Shown in pieces: positions 54,566-63,946 of a DNA stretch of 64,000 nt (the first letter of the stretch is position 1; the number at the start of each line of letters is the position of its first letter). Below the pieces are notes generated by a model. It was not told the DNA's origin, made no database searches, and saw only the letters and a program-made list of their open reading frames with translations. Source of the DNA: Croceivirga radicis (lineage in GTDB: Bacteria; Bacteroidota; Bacteroidia; Flavobacteriales; Flavobacteriaceae); assembly GCF_002072105.2 (NCBI RefSeq), contig NZ_MTBC01000003.1, forward strand, positions 393,359 through 457,358. The letters are read 5' to 3'. The position numbers and the translations under genes are program-made.

Positions 54566-54895
54566 ATGAATATAGAAAACACTAAGGCACAGATGCGTAA
54601 GGGGGTTCTGGAATATTGTATCCTTTCTATTTTAAAAGATGAGGATAAATATGCTTCGGAAATATTAGGAGCTCTTAAAGATGCAAAAATGCTAGTGGTA
54701 GAAGGCACCATATATCCCTTATTAACCCGCCTTAAAAATGCCGGATTATTAAATTACAGATGGGAAGAATCTACCTCTGGGCCACCCAGAAAATATTATG
54801 CGCTTACAGAAACCGGACAGCTATTTCTAAAGGAGCTTAACGGTACCTGGGACGAACTTAGAAATGCAGTAAACTTGGTAACCAACAACAATTAA
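54566..54895 (+). CDS. PadR family transcriptional regulator
   Basis: 109 residues: winged-helix PadR domain (GVLEYCILSILKDEDKYASEILGAL, VVEGTIYPLLTRLKNAGLL, SGPPRKYYALTETG) and a short C-terminal dimer helix. The second recognition-helix motif YPLLTRL is intact. It leads an operon with PspC and head-GIN genes (13 nt to the next gene), an arrangement I know from many Flavobacteriaceae. Likely a repressor of this envelope-stress operon. Confidence 0.92.
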   Translation: MNIENTKAQMRKGVLEYCILSILKDEDKYASEILGALKDAKMLVVEGTIYPLLTRLKNAGLLNYRWEESTSGPPRKYYALTETGQLFLKELNGTWDELRNAVNLVTNNN

Positions 54896-54908
54896 GATAT
54901 CAACAAAA

Positions 54909-56687
54909 ATGAACAAGACAGTAAACATAAATTTAGCCAATACCTTCTTCCATATAGACGAAGAAGCGTATAGCAAATTAAGACGCTACTTAGAGTCTAT
55001 AAAGCGTTCTTTTAGCGGCACAACCGGTAGTGAAGAAATTATTGCGGATATAGAAGCACGCATTGCAGAGTTGTTCGCAGAAAAAATGGAACATGATCGC
55101 CAAGTTATTACCCAAAAAGAGGTAGACGCGGTAATCGCGGTTATGGGGCAGCCAGAAGATTATATGGTAGATGAGGATATTTTTGAAGATGCTCCAAAAA
55201 ACCAAACCCAAACCACCACTAAAAGAGTTAAAAAACTGTACCGGGATATTGAGCATAAATATATTGGGGGTGTATGCGCAGGGCTAGAGCATTACCTAGG
55301 TTTTGATGCCCTTTGGATACGTTTAATCTTTGTATTCCTTACCATTTTCACCACTGGTTTTTGGATATTAATCTATGCTTTATTATGGATTTTGGTACCA
55401 GAAGCAGCCACAACCGCGCAAAAATTAGATATGCGGGGAGAGCCCATCAACATCAGCAATATAGAACGCAAAGTTAAAGAGGGGTTTGATGATGTTGCAG
55501 AAAAAGTAAAAAACGTAGATTACCAAAAGGTAGGCAATCAAGTTAAAAGCGGCTCCAAGACAATTTTTGACACCATTGGTGATATTTTTCTATTCCTTTT
55601 TAAAATAGTTGGTAAGTTCATTGGTATTTTAATGATTCTCACCGGCGGTGCCACTTTAATTGCCCTGTTTATAGGCATGTTCACGGTTGGTATAATAGAC
55701 ATTATCCATTTTCCGGGTGTAGATTTATATGATATCATCAACACCACCGGGGCACCAGCTTGGGTAGTATCTATCTTGGTTTTCTTGGTAGTGGGTATTC
55801 CATTTTTCTTTTTACTCTATCTGGGTTTAAAGATTTTAGTAAACAACTTAAAATCTATTGGTAGTGTTGCAAAGTATACACTCTTTGGACTTTGGTTGTG
55901 CGCCATTGCGGTCTCTACCTATTTAATTATTAGACAAGCTGCCGCCCATGCTTTTACTGGCACCACAACAGAAACCAAGGAGTATGTATTAAATAGTTCT
56001 ATTGATACCCTTACCATTACCATGGCTACCGCAGACCATTTGGATTTTGAGAACAGTGTTTCTTTAGATGACCTACGCATGGTATATACTGATGATGGAG
56101 AACCTATTTTGTATTCAGATGAGGTACATTTTGATATTAAGAAGGCAACAGACTCCCTTTTGCAAATTAAAATTAAAAAAGATGCAGACGGTAGTTCTTT
56201 TGATGAAGCCCGAAATAGGTCTGAGTTGATTGATTACAACCACAGTTATGCAGATGGCGTATTAACCCTAGACAATTTTTTAACCACTCAAAAAGAGAGT
56301 AAAGTACGTAGCCAAGAAGTTAGGAACACCATATATGTACCCGTAGGAACCATTATTAAATTTAGTAACAACACCAAAAACCATATTGGTAGAAGCACCA
56401 AAAACGATAAAGACTTTTATAGAAGTAAAATTGTTGATTACCAGTGGGTCATGGACAGTGAGGGTCTTTTAAAATGCCTAAACTGTCCAGAAGACCCCAA
56501 AATAGAGGTAAACGGTAGTTTTAATATAGATGAGTCTGGTATAGATATCAATGTTGGCGATGAAAACGGGCATGTGAAAATTGGGGAAAACGGTATTGAT
56601 ATCGATGTTAAGGACGAAGGTGAATCCGTAATTCTTAAAATAGATGAAAACGGTATTAAACTTAAAGCTAAGGATAATAACAATTGA
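54909..56687 (+). CDS. PspC-domain membrane protein
   Basis: 592 residues. Residues 1-100 are a cytosolic region found in Bacteroidota PspC proteins (KTVNINLANTFFHIDEEAYSKL); the PspC domain is at about 112-165 (YIGGVCAGLEHYLGFDALWIRL), followed by several further helices to about 345 and a periplasmic C-terminal region ending in a negatively charged repeat (IDINVGDENGHVKIGENGIDID). PspC proteins act in phage-shock/envelope-stress responses. It is the middle gene of the PadR operon. Confidence 0.9.
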   Translation: MNKTVNINLANTFFHIDEEAYSKLRRYLESIKRSFSGTTGSEEIIADIEARIAELFAEKMEHDRQVITQKEVDAVIAVMGQPEDYMVDEDIFEDAPKNQTQTTTKRVKKLYRDIEHKYIGGVCAGLEHYLGFDALWIRLIFVFLTIFTTGFWILIYALLWILVPEAATTAQKLDMRGEPINISNIERKVKEGFDDVAEKVKNVDYQKVGNQVKSGSKTIFDTIGDIFLFLFKIVGKFIGILMILTGGATLIALFIGMFTVGIIDIIHFPGVDLYDIINTTGAPAWVVSILVFLVVGIPFFFLLYLGLKILVNNLKSIGSVAKYTLFGLWLCAIAVSTYLIIRQAAAHAFTGTTTETKEYVLNSSIDTLTITMATADHLDFENSVSLDDLRMVYTDDGEPILYSDEVHFDIKKATDSLLQIKIKKDADGSSFDEARNRSELIDYNHSYADGVLTLDNFLTTQKESKVRSQEVRNTIYVPVGTIIKFSNNTKNHIGRSTKNDKDFYRSKIVDYQWVMDSEGLLKCLNCPEDPKIEVNGSFNIDESGIDINVGDENGHVKIGENGIDIDVKDEGESVILKIDENGIKLKAKDNNN

Positions 56688-56773
56688 GCCTTTAAAAACA
56701 ACAATTGGGTATCTTAAATTGCAATAGCCGATTAAAAATCAACAATTTCAATCAATCATTAAAAACAACAATC

Positions 56774-57496
56774 ATGACAACTTTAGTAAAAATTGCAGTA
56801 GCAGCCTTATTAGCGTTATTTGTTAGTTCCTGTGCCTTTGATATTAATTTTGGAGAGGGCACAAAAGGGAATGGGCAAATTGTAGAAGAATCTAGATCTA
56901 TTACAGAAGAGTTTACGGCTGTATATGCCGCTGAGGGTATAGACGTTTTTGTACAACAAGCAGATGAATTCTCAATCAATGTAGAAGCAGATGAAAACAT
57001 TATCGATTTAATTGCCACGGACATTGAAGGTGGTAAATTAAAAATACATGCAGCAGAAAATATTGGTAGGGCCACAAAAAAAGTATTTGTAAGCCTACCG
57101 GTTATAGACCATTTATCTAGCTCTAGTGGTGCAGATTTAATTGTAGAAAACGAAATAAATGTTGAAAAACTAGAACTTGACGCTAGTAGCGGTTCAGATT
57201 TAGAAGTAGAAGTCAATGCTACAGAGATAGACGCAGACGCTAGTAGTGGTGCAGACATACGCGTTTCTGGAAAAACAGATATATTAATTGCCAATGCTAG
57301 CAGTGGTGCAGATATAAAGGCAAGAGAATTGTCTGCTAAAAAATGTACCGCAGACGCAAGTAGTGGTGCAGACATTGCTGTTAACGTAGCAGAATCTTTG
57401 ACCGCTGATGCTAGTAGTGGTGCAGATATTAGTTATTCCGGTGACCCTACCGTTCAAAAAAACAAATCTGTTTCTGGCAGTGTCCGCAGAAACTAA
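56774..57496 (+). CDS. Head GIN (DUF2807) domain lipoprotein
   Basis: 240 residues from the ATG at 56774, which starts a lipoprotein signal (LLALFVSSCAF). The body is a right-handed beta-helix of the DUF2807 type with six S-S-G-A/S-D turns (SSSSGADL, ASSGSDL, ASSGADI four times), spaced about 18-20 residues. It is last in the PadR-PspC operon, 86 nt after PspC. Likely an outer-leaflet or periplasmic structural lipoprotein. Confidence 0.88.
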   Translation: MTTLVKIAVAALLALFVSSCAFDINFGEGTKGNGQIVEESRSITEEFTAVYAAEGIDVFVQQADEFSINVEADENIIDLIATDIEGGKLKIHAAENIGRATKKVFVSLPVIDHLSSSSGADLIVENEINVEKLELDASSGSDLEVEVNATEIDADASSGADIRVSGKTDILIANASSGADIKARELSAKKCTADASSGADIAVNVAESLTADASSGADISYSGDPTVQKNKSVSGSVRRN

Positions 57497-57517
57497 CCCC
57501 TAAATTTAGTTGGTTAA

Positions 57518-57548
57518 AAGTCTTCCGTATTAGTGGGAGGCTTTTTTT
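57518..57548 (+). terminator. Intrinsic terminator of the PadR-PspC-GIN operon
   Basis: Imperfect stem AAGTCTTCC / GGGAGGCTT with GTATTAGT-type loop, followed by TTTTTTT. Confidence 0.75.
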
Positions 57549-57636
57549 TATTTTAACAAATAAAACATGCATATATTGATATATTCCTAAATTTTAATTA
57601 ACTTAATTAAATTATTCACAATTTAATTACAGGGAT

Positions 57637-58083
57637 ATGAAAAATTTACTTGCATTACTCGTTTTGCTGGTTTTTGTATCAGCAACAACTAAGACCCCTG
57701 ACCGTTCCAACAACGAGCATACCATAGAAGGTACTTGGGAACTGGAAAGTTTTTACAACTATGACGATGGCACAAATATTTCTGACACCATGCAAAAAGC
57801 GGCAGGTTACAGACAGGTGAAAATGTACTTTAATGGACGAATTATGTGGACCCGTTACGTACCAGAAGAGCCAAACGGGCGTTTTGGTTACGGTACTTAC
57901 AAAATAACGGATAACAAATTAGTAGAGACCATAGAATATGGAGATGCAGAAATGATGAAAGCCTTAGATACCATGCGGGTATTTACTTTTGAATTGGATT
58001 TAAAGGAAAATACCTATAGTCAAATCAATACAGACGAAGAAGGCCTGCGCACCTTTTCTGAAAATTATACGCGTATTGATTAA
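57637..58083 (+). CDS. Exported lipocalin-like protein of unknown function
   Basis: 148 residues with signal peptide MKNLLALLVLLVFVSATT. The remainder (IEGTWELESFYNYDDG, RFGYGTYKITDNKLVETIEYG, SENYTRID) is an eight-strand pattern like lipocalin-like domains of Bacteroidota. Ligand unknown. It has its own 5' region (140 nt) and terminator. Confidence 0.78.
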   Translation: MKNLLALLVLLVFVSATTKTPDRSNNEHTIEGTWELESFYNYDDGTNISDTMQKAAGYRQVKMYFNGRIMWTRYVPEEPNGRFGYGTYKITDNKLVETIEYGDAEMMKALDTMRVFTFELDLKENTYSQINTDEEGLRTFSENYTRID

Positions 58084-58104
58084 GCTACCAACTACAAGAA
58101 AATA

Positions 58105-58134
58105 AAAAAGCCATACTGTTGTATGGCTTTTTTT
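58105..58134 (+). terminator. Intrinsic terminator
   Basis: 12-bp stem AAAAAGCCATAC / GTATGGCTTTTT with TGTT loop followed by T-run; also serves convergent trxB in reverse. Confidence 0.9.
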
Positions 58135-58150
58135 TCGTTTTTTACCGCGT

Positions 58151-59122
58151 TTATTCCGCCGCTACGGTTTCTTCTGCTTCTACAGTAGCTAAATAACGCT
58201 CTGCATCTAAAGCAGCCATACATCCTGTTCCTGCAGCAGTTACCGCCTGTCTATAAATTTTATCTTGGGCATCTCCACTTGCAAAAACCCCAGGTTTATT
58301 GGTTCTAGTAGAGCCTGGCTGGGTAACAATGTAACCCGTTTCATCCATGGTCAATTGCCCCTTGAATATATCTGTATTTGGTTTGTGACCAATTGCAATG
58401 AACAAACCGGTAATAGAGATAGTTTCTTTTTCTCCTGTTTTGTTATTGACCATTCGTAGCCCCTCTACCACTTGGTCTCCAATAACCTCGTCTACCTCAG
58501 TATTGTATTTTACTACAATATTATCCATACTATTAACACGGTGCTGCATGGCCTTTGAAGCACGCATATAATCTTTACGTACCAACATAGTAACCTTACT
58601 ACAAATATTGGCTAAATAGGTTGCTTCTTCAGCTGCTGTGTCTCCTGCACCTACAATAGCCACTTCTTGGCCCTTGTAGAAAAAACCATCACAAACGGCA
58701 CAAGCAGAAACACCACCACCTCTTAATTTTTGCTCACTTGGTATTCCTAGATATTTGGCAGAAGCACCTGTACTTATAATCACGGTTTCTGCCTCTATTT
58801 GTTTATCGTTATCTATGGTAACCTTATGTATTCCACCTTTTTCATCACTAAATTCAACCGCCGTAGCCATACCAATACGTACTTCTGTACCAAACCGCTC
58901 TGCTTGTTGTTGCAATTGCATCATCATGGTAGGCCCGTCAATACCTTCTGGATATCCTGGAAAATTGTCTACTTCGGTTGTAGTGGTTAACTGCCCTCCA
59001 GGCTCCATACCAGTGTACACCACGGGTTTCATATCTGCCCTTGCAGCATAAATTGCGGCGGTATATCCAGCAGGACCTGAGCCTATAATCAACGTCTTTA
59101 TTCTTTCTATTGCTTCAGCCAT
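58151..59122 (-). CDS. trxB: Thioredoxin-disulphide reductase
   Basis: 323 residues. FAD motif GSGPAGYTAAIYAARA at 14-29, redox-active C141-x-x-C144 (SACAVCDGFF), NADPH-binding GAGDTAAEEATYL near 158, and the C-terminal GVFASGDAQDK FAD segment. It reduces thioredoxin with NADPH in the cytoplasm. A perfect TACTTTTG -7 box lies 32 nt before the ATG. Confidence 0.97.
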   Translation of the reverse strand: MAEAIERIKTLIIGSGPAGYTAAIYAARADMKPVVYTGMEPGGQLTTTTEVDNFPGYPEGIDGPTMMMQLQQQAERFGTEVRIGMATAVEFSDEKGGIHKVTIDNDKQIEAETVIISTGASAKYLGIPSEQKLRGGGVSACAVCDGFFYKGQEVAIVGAGDTAAEEATYLANICSKVTMLVRKDYMRASKAMQHRVNSMDNIVVKYNTEVDEVIGDQVVEGLRMVNNKTGEKETISITGLFIAIGHKPNTDIFKGQLTMDETGYIVTQPGSTRTNKPGVFASGDAQDKIYRQAVTAAGTGCMAALDAERYLATVEAEETVAAE

Positions 59123-59578
59123 AACTTTATCTATCTCTGATTAGTTGTTGTAACAAAAGTAGGAGTTTTGAGGCAAACCTTACATTGGTTTTATCAACCG
59201 TTCATCAACAAAACTTATATGCTATTAACTATAATTTTTCGTAAAAAGTAATGGCGTTACATGTTAATTGTGACAAGGGTATTGAATTTGAAGCGTAATT
59301 TATAACAACTAACAAAAACTGAAACGCTAAATTTAACTGAAAGAATACAACTGCTATTTGCACTTCAAAAAACAAGCGCTCCTAAAAAATTTATTATTAG
59401 GAGTGTTAAAACAAACAACTCTTGTACCTAATAAAAGATAAACTCTTAACAGACTAAGTCATTACCAAAATGTATAGGTATACGTGTATAGATTTAAAAT
59501 TCTGAGAATCTTTTATGGAAATGTAAATTAAGGTAGTTTTAGAATATATAGTTAATGCGGCAACTTCAATAAGTAATC
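59123..59578. other. Non-coding 456-nt region between divergent trxB and HTCS genes
   Basis: Contains the trxB promoter near 59154. A 7-bp inverted repeat CTCCTAA/TTAGGAG with an 11-nt loop lies at 59379-59403, more than 170 nt before the HTCS ATG. AT-rich and no open frame of note. The HTCS promoter is not obvious. Confidence 0.45.
59154..59161 (-). promoter_or_regulatory. -7 box of the trxB promoter
   Basis: Minus-strand TACTTTTG, a perfect TAnnTTTG match, 32 nt before the trxB ATG; the matching -33 TTTG is weak. Confidence 0.6.
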
Positions 59579-62500
59579 ATGAATGTTGTGCTAAACCACC
59601 AAATAAAATTAAGGAATGCTATAAAGCTAACCTTTATCTTTTTTCTTTTTTGTATTCTAACAAACGCTCAGGCAAGCAAGGTTAATTACACCTTTAATAA
59701 TATAGACGATAACGCTCCGCAGACAGCCATTAGCGCATTGCAACAAGACGACAAAGGCTTTGTCTGGCTTTCTACGCATGGTAGTGGCCTTTACCGGTAC
59801 GATGGGCTTGAATTTAAAAATTACAAACATATTCCCAATGATAGTACTACTTTAAATAGTTCTATAATTAATACCCTATATATTGATAGCAATAAAAATT
59901 TATGGGTTGGTACACGTTTTGGTTTAAATAAATACAATAAAAAGTATGATAATTTTAGCCACATTCCACTCGAGAAGGAATATGATAACATAGAGCCTTT
60001 TCATATTTACACTATTAAGGAAATAAAGCCTGGTGTTTTAGCTATTGGCTCTGCGGGCAATGGCCTTTATCTTTTGGATACTAAAACCGAAAATATCATA
60101 AAAATTAACCTTGATAATCCTAAAATTGAAAGTACTTTGGTTATAAATGATCAAACCATAACCAAAGACTCTGTAGTCTTATTCGCTACCAATAGAGGGC
60201 TTTACTCACTTTTACAAGACAAACGGCAATTGGTCAAAACTCCATTAAACTATAATACTGGAATAACAAATTTTGATATTGCTTTAGAATCTATTCTAAC
60301 AGATAAGGCAGGTAATGTTTGGCTTGGTAGTTATGCAGAAGGTATTTTTAAATTACAATTAAACCCTGAAAAACAGAACGTCGTAAATCAATTTAAACAC
60401 ACTACCAAAAGGGTAATGTCTATTAAAGAAAATACCAATGGTGATATTCTTTTTGGAACGGAGAATGATGGTTTATTGGTTCTAAATAACAATGGGAATT
60501 TAATAAAAAAACTCATACCCAATAAAAACGGAATAAGTCTTATACCCTCTAATTCAATTTGGTCTATTTTAATTGACAAACAAAATAGGATTTGGTTGGG
60601 TTTTTATAATAAAGGACTGGCTGTACACGATACTTATTATGACAAATTCCATGATTTATATCCAATAAACAACAGTAATAACTCTTTACAATCAGGTTCT
60701 GTTACTGGCCTACAATGGTATAAGAACAAAGAGAAACTACTTATCGCAATGGATGGTGGCGGCTTGGATATTTATGATCTTAAAGAAAAAAGATTTCAAA
60801 ATTTAAGTCAAAAAAACAGCTATCAAATTCATGGATTAGAAGGTGCCCAAGATGCACAAACCGTATTTGTAGACAGCAAAGAAAATATATGGCTGGGCAC
60901 ATGGGGCTCTGGACTATACCTACTTACTAATGGAGCTAAAAAGTTTAAAAATTTCCACAAGGGAAATACCAAAAATGGACTCACTTCTAACAGCATAACT
61001 TCTATTACAGAAGATAAGAATGGCATAATCTGGATTGGAACATTCTTCAATGGTCTTCATTTTTTCGATTCCAAGAATCAAAAATTTGAGAAGTTTTCCC
61101 AAAAGGGAGATAATGGCAAGGAAATGAATATTAGAAAAGTGTTAGTGGATAGCGATAATGACCTCTGGATTGCCACAAATACTGGATTGTATGTTATACG
61201 AGAAAAATCTAGAGATAAAATAGAATCGTATAACGATGCATTGCAAAGAATAACCAAGCATTCCCGTTCGTTAATTGTACAAGCTTTATTTCAAAGTAAA
61301 GATGGTAGCCTTTGGATTGGCACCAACGGTTCCGGACTTTTTAGTTTAAATAAAAAAACTAATATTATAGAAAGATGGTATACCCCAAATGGTTTAAAAA
61401 GTGAAGCAGTTGTAGCCATTACAGAAGACCAAGAAAGCAATATTTGGGTTAGTGGAGAAAATGGTCTAGCCCAGTTACAAAGAGATAAAAAGAGTTTTAC
61501 CAATTACTCTAAAAATGATGGCTTACTTTCTAATGAATTCAATTACAATGCCGTAATAAGAGGGCAAGATGGTAGTTTATATTTTGGTAGTCATGAGGGG
61601 GTAAATTATTTTAATCCAAATCATATTAATCTCAACCCCAGTAAACCAAATGTGGTCTTAAAAGATTTAAAGATTTATAACCAATCTGCAATTATTGGAG
61701 CAAAAGACGGTCCGCTTACCAGCGTCATTTCAGAAACTAGCAGCATTTCCCTAAATCATAAGCAAAATGTATTCTCATTAGATTATGTAGGATTAAATTT
61801 TACTAGACCTACCAATAATAATTATGCATATTATCTAAAAGGTTTGGAAGACAAATACAACTATGTAGGTAGTGTTACCAATGCTACTTATACTAACTTA
61901 TCTCCTGGTAATTACACGTTCATGGTAAAAGCTGCCAACAATGATGGAGTGTGGAGTTCCAAACCAACAAAATTACAAATAGAGGTACTTTCTCCTTGGT
62001 GGGCCAGCCCTTTGGCATGGTTTATTTATGCGCTACTTTTTATTTCTGGTATTCTTGCAATCGTTATTTACTACAATAAATCTTTGGAGAAAAAGCGTTT
62101 ACGCCTTAACCTTCTTGCAAGCAGGGAACAAGAGAAACTACTAAACGAGAGAAAAATTCAGTTTTTCACCAATATTTCCCATGAACTAAGAACTCCTTTA
62201 ACTTTAATTCTTAATCCATTACAAGACTTATTGCAAGAAACTAAACACGCTTTATCCAAAAAAGAATTTTCCAAACTTAACATCGTTTCCAAAAATGCGG
62301 ATAGACTTAAATTATTAGTAGATGAACTTATGGATTTTAGAAAGTTAGAATCGAACAAAATTGAGTTCAATCCGCAGCTTCTAGATTTTGAATACCTTTT
62401 AAAAGACATTTGTGATCATTTTAAAAACGAAGCCAAACAACGTAATATTCAGTATTTCGTTTCCATAGAAGAACAGCTACCCTACCTATCGGCAGATAAA

Positions 62501-63745
62501 AAAATGGTAGAAAAAATTATTTTCAACCTTCTTTCCAATGCATTTAAGGCCACACCTTCCAATGGAATTATTACCATAACCGCAAATAGGTCTAATAAGA
62601 AAATATTCTTTCCACTTATGGACTACAGCACACAGCATGCGGTAGTTTTAAAAATCAAAGATACAGGCAGTGGTATCTCTACTGAAGATTTACCTAATAT
62701 CTTCAACAGGTTTTACCAAGGTAAACACAAGAATGAATCTTATTTGGGAGCCTCTGGTTCTGGTATTGGACTGGAGCTAACCAAAAATTTTGTAGCGCTG
62801 CATAAAGGAAAGATTGAGGTGGAAAGCGCAATAGACAAAGGAACCACGTTCAGTATATATTTACCACTCTTAACCAACCTCACTATTGAAAATAAGATTG
62901 AAACGCCTAAGGTTAGCCAAACCAACAATGACACAGTCAATTTTACAGATGCCTCATTAAAATCGCTTTTAGAAGAAATGTCTTTGGGTACTGCTCAAAG
63001 AAGCAAAGTGCTTTTAATTGAAGACAATTATGAACTAAGAACCTATCTAAAAGATGAATTTGAACCCAATTATGAGGTTAAAGAAGCTAAAAACGGTCTT
63101 GAAGCTTTACAAATAGTAGAACTTTTTAATCCAGATATCATTGTAACCGATGTGGTAATGCCACATATGGATGGTTTTGAGTTTTCCCAAAAAATTAAAA
63201 AAGATTCCAAAACAAGTCATATACCCATAATAATGCTAACCGCTAAAGCTATGCCAGAAGACCAAATAAATGGTCTAGAATTGGGTGCTGACGTTTATTT
63301 ATGCAAACCATTCCATACCAAGGTTTTAAAATCTTACATAGAAAAATTAATTTTTGGAAGGCAAGATTTTGTCCAGAAAAATGTAGGTAACCCAAAACAA
63401 TTGAACCTTTTGGAGCATACCACGGAGCAAGACAAAACTTTTATGCAAAAGGTGATAACCTATGTAAATAAAAACTTAGACAACACCGATTTAAACGTTG
63501 AATTACTTGCCGATAAAATGTGTTTAAGCAGAAGTCAACTTTACAGAAAGGTTAAAGCAATGAGTGGCTTAACACCTAATGATTTAATTCGTAAGATAAG
63601 AATGGAAAAAGCAAAAAGCCTCATTGAAAATGGTGCCGAGAACATTGGCGAGGTTTGTTATAAAGTTGGTTTTTCTTCTCCTTCCTATTTTAGTAGGTGT
63701 TTTAAGACAGAATTTGGCGTACTGCCCACAGATATTAAATCTTGA
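59579..63745 (+). CDS. Hybrid two-component system sensor/regulator (HTCS)
   Basis: 1388 residues. Signal segment (1-31), a two-component-regulator beta-propeller of repeated D-x-x-G-x-x-W units (about 40-720), Y_Y_Y domain (about 735-796), one membrane helix (about 811-833), HisKA with H868 (NISHELRTP), HATPase (LLSNAFKAT; GSGIGLEL), receiver with D1191 (VTDVVMP) and a C-terminal AraC-type HTH (about 1285-1388, FSSPSYFSRCFKTEFG). HTCS proteins sense oligosaccharides outside and activate polysaccharide-utilisation genes. The downstream sugar transporter fits that role. Confidence 0.96.
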   Translation: MNVVLNHQIKLRNAIKLTFIFFLFCILTNAQASKVNYTFNNIDDNAPQTAISALQQDDKGFVWLSTHGSGLYRYDGLEFKNYKHIPNDSTTLNSSIINTLYIDSNKNLWVGTRFGLNKYNKKYDNFSHIPLEKEYDNIEPFHIYTIKEIKPGVLAIGSAGNGLYLLDTKTENIIKINLDNPKIESTLVINDQTITKDSVVLFATNRGLYSLLQDKRQLVKTPLNYNTGITNFDIALESILTDKAGNVWLGSYAEGIFKLQLNPEKQNVVNQFKHTTKRVMSIKENTNGDILFGTENDGLLVLNNNGNLIKKLIPNKNGISLIPSNSIWSILIDKQNRIWLGFYNKGLAVHDTYYDKFHDLYPINNSNNSLQSGSVTGLQWYKNKEKLLIAMDGGGLDIYDLKEKRFQNLSQKNSYQIHGLEGAQDAQTVFVDSKENIWLGTWGSGLYLLTNGAKKFKNFHKGNTKNGLTSNSITSITEDKNGIIWIGTFFNGLHFFDSKNQKFEKFSQKGDNGKEMNIRKVLVDSDNDLWIATNTGLYVIREKSRDKIESYNDALQRITKHSRSLIVQALFQSKDGSLWIGTNGSGLFSLNKKTNIIERWYTPNGLKSEAVVAITEDQESNIWVSGENGLAQLQRDKKSFTNYSKNDGLLSNEFNYNAVIRGQDGSLYFGSHEGVNYFNPNHINLNPSKPNVVLKDLKIYNQSAIIGAKDGPLTSVISETSSISLNHKQNVFSLDYVGLNFTRPTNNNYAYYLKGLEDKYNYVGSVTNATYTNLSPGNYTFMVKAANNDGVWSSKPTKLQIEVLSPWWASPLAWFIYALLFISGILAIVIYYNKSLEKKRLRLNLLASREQEKLLNERKIQFFTNISHELRTPLTLILNPLQDLLQETKHALSKKEFSKLNIVSKNADRLKLLVDELMDFRKLESNKIEFNPQLLDFEYLLKDICDHFKNEAKQRNIQYFVSIEEQLPYLSADKKMVEKIIFNLLSNAFKATPSNGIITITANRSNKKIFFPLMDYSTQHAVVLKIKDTGSGISTEDLPNIFNRFYQGKHKNESYLGASGSGIGLELTKNFVALHKGKIEVESAIDKGTTFSIYLPLLTNLTIENKIETPKVSQTNNDTVNFTDASLKSLLEEMSLGTAQRSKVLLIEDNYELRTYLKDEFEPNYEVKEAKNGLEALQIVELFNPDIIVTDVVMPHMDGFEFSQKIKKDSKTSHIPIIMLTAKAMPEDQINGLELGADVYLCKPFHTKVLKSYIEKLIFGRQDFVQKNVGNPKQLNLLEHTTEQDKTFMQKVITYVNKNLDNTDLNVELLADKMCLSRSQLYRKVKAMSGLTPNDLIRKIRMEKAKSLIENGAENIGEVCYKVGFSSPSYFSRCFKTEFGVLPTDIKS

Positions 63746-63946
63746 ATGTATTTTTTACCTTAGGTGCAACATTTGTACTAATAAATGTTACGGATTTACA
63801 ATTCTATTTTTATTCATAATTCTAGTTTAGATAACCGTTAAACTCTTTTTTAAATCCATTATTTCATTGGGTTACACATACTAAATAAATAATGTGCCAA
63901 GGTCTCAATGGTTTTATTTAAACATCTATTAAAGCCTACCATTTAT

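Noticed and set aside
56752..57375. 207-codon minus-strand frame antisense to the head-GIN gene
   Set aside because: Kept open only by the repeated SSGAD codons on the plus strand; the product is a low-complexity Ser/Ala repeat.
57119..57430. Regular DNA repeats resembling a small CRISPR or minisatellite
   Set aside because: Repeats are in frame within a coding gene, with no spacers of equal length and no cas genes.
59379..59403. CTCCTAA/TTAGGAG inverted repeat upstream of the HTCS gene considered as an operator
   Set aside because: Short arms, 11-nt AT-rich loop and far from the start codon; not distinguishable from chance.
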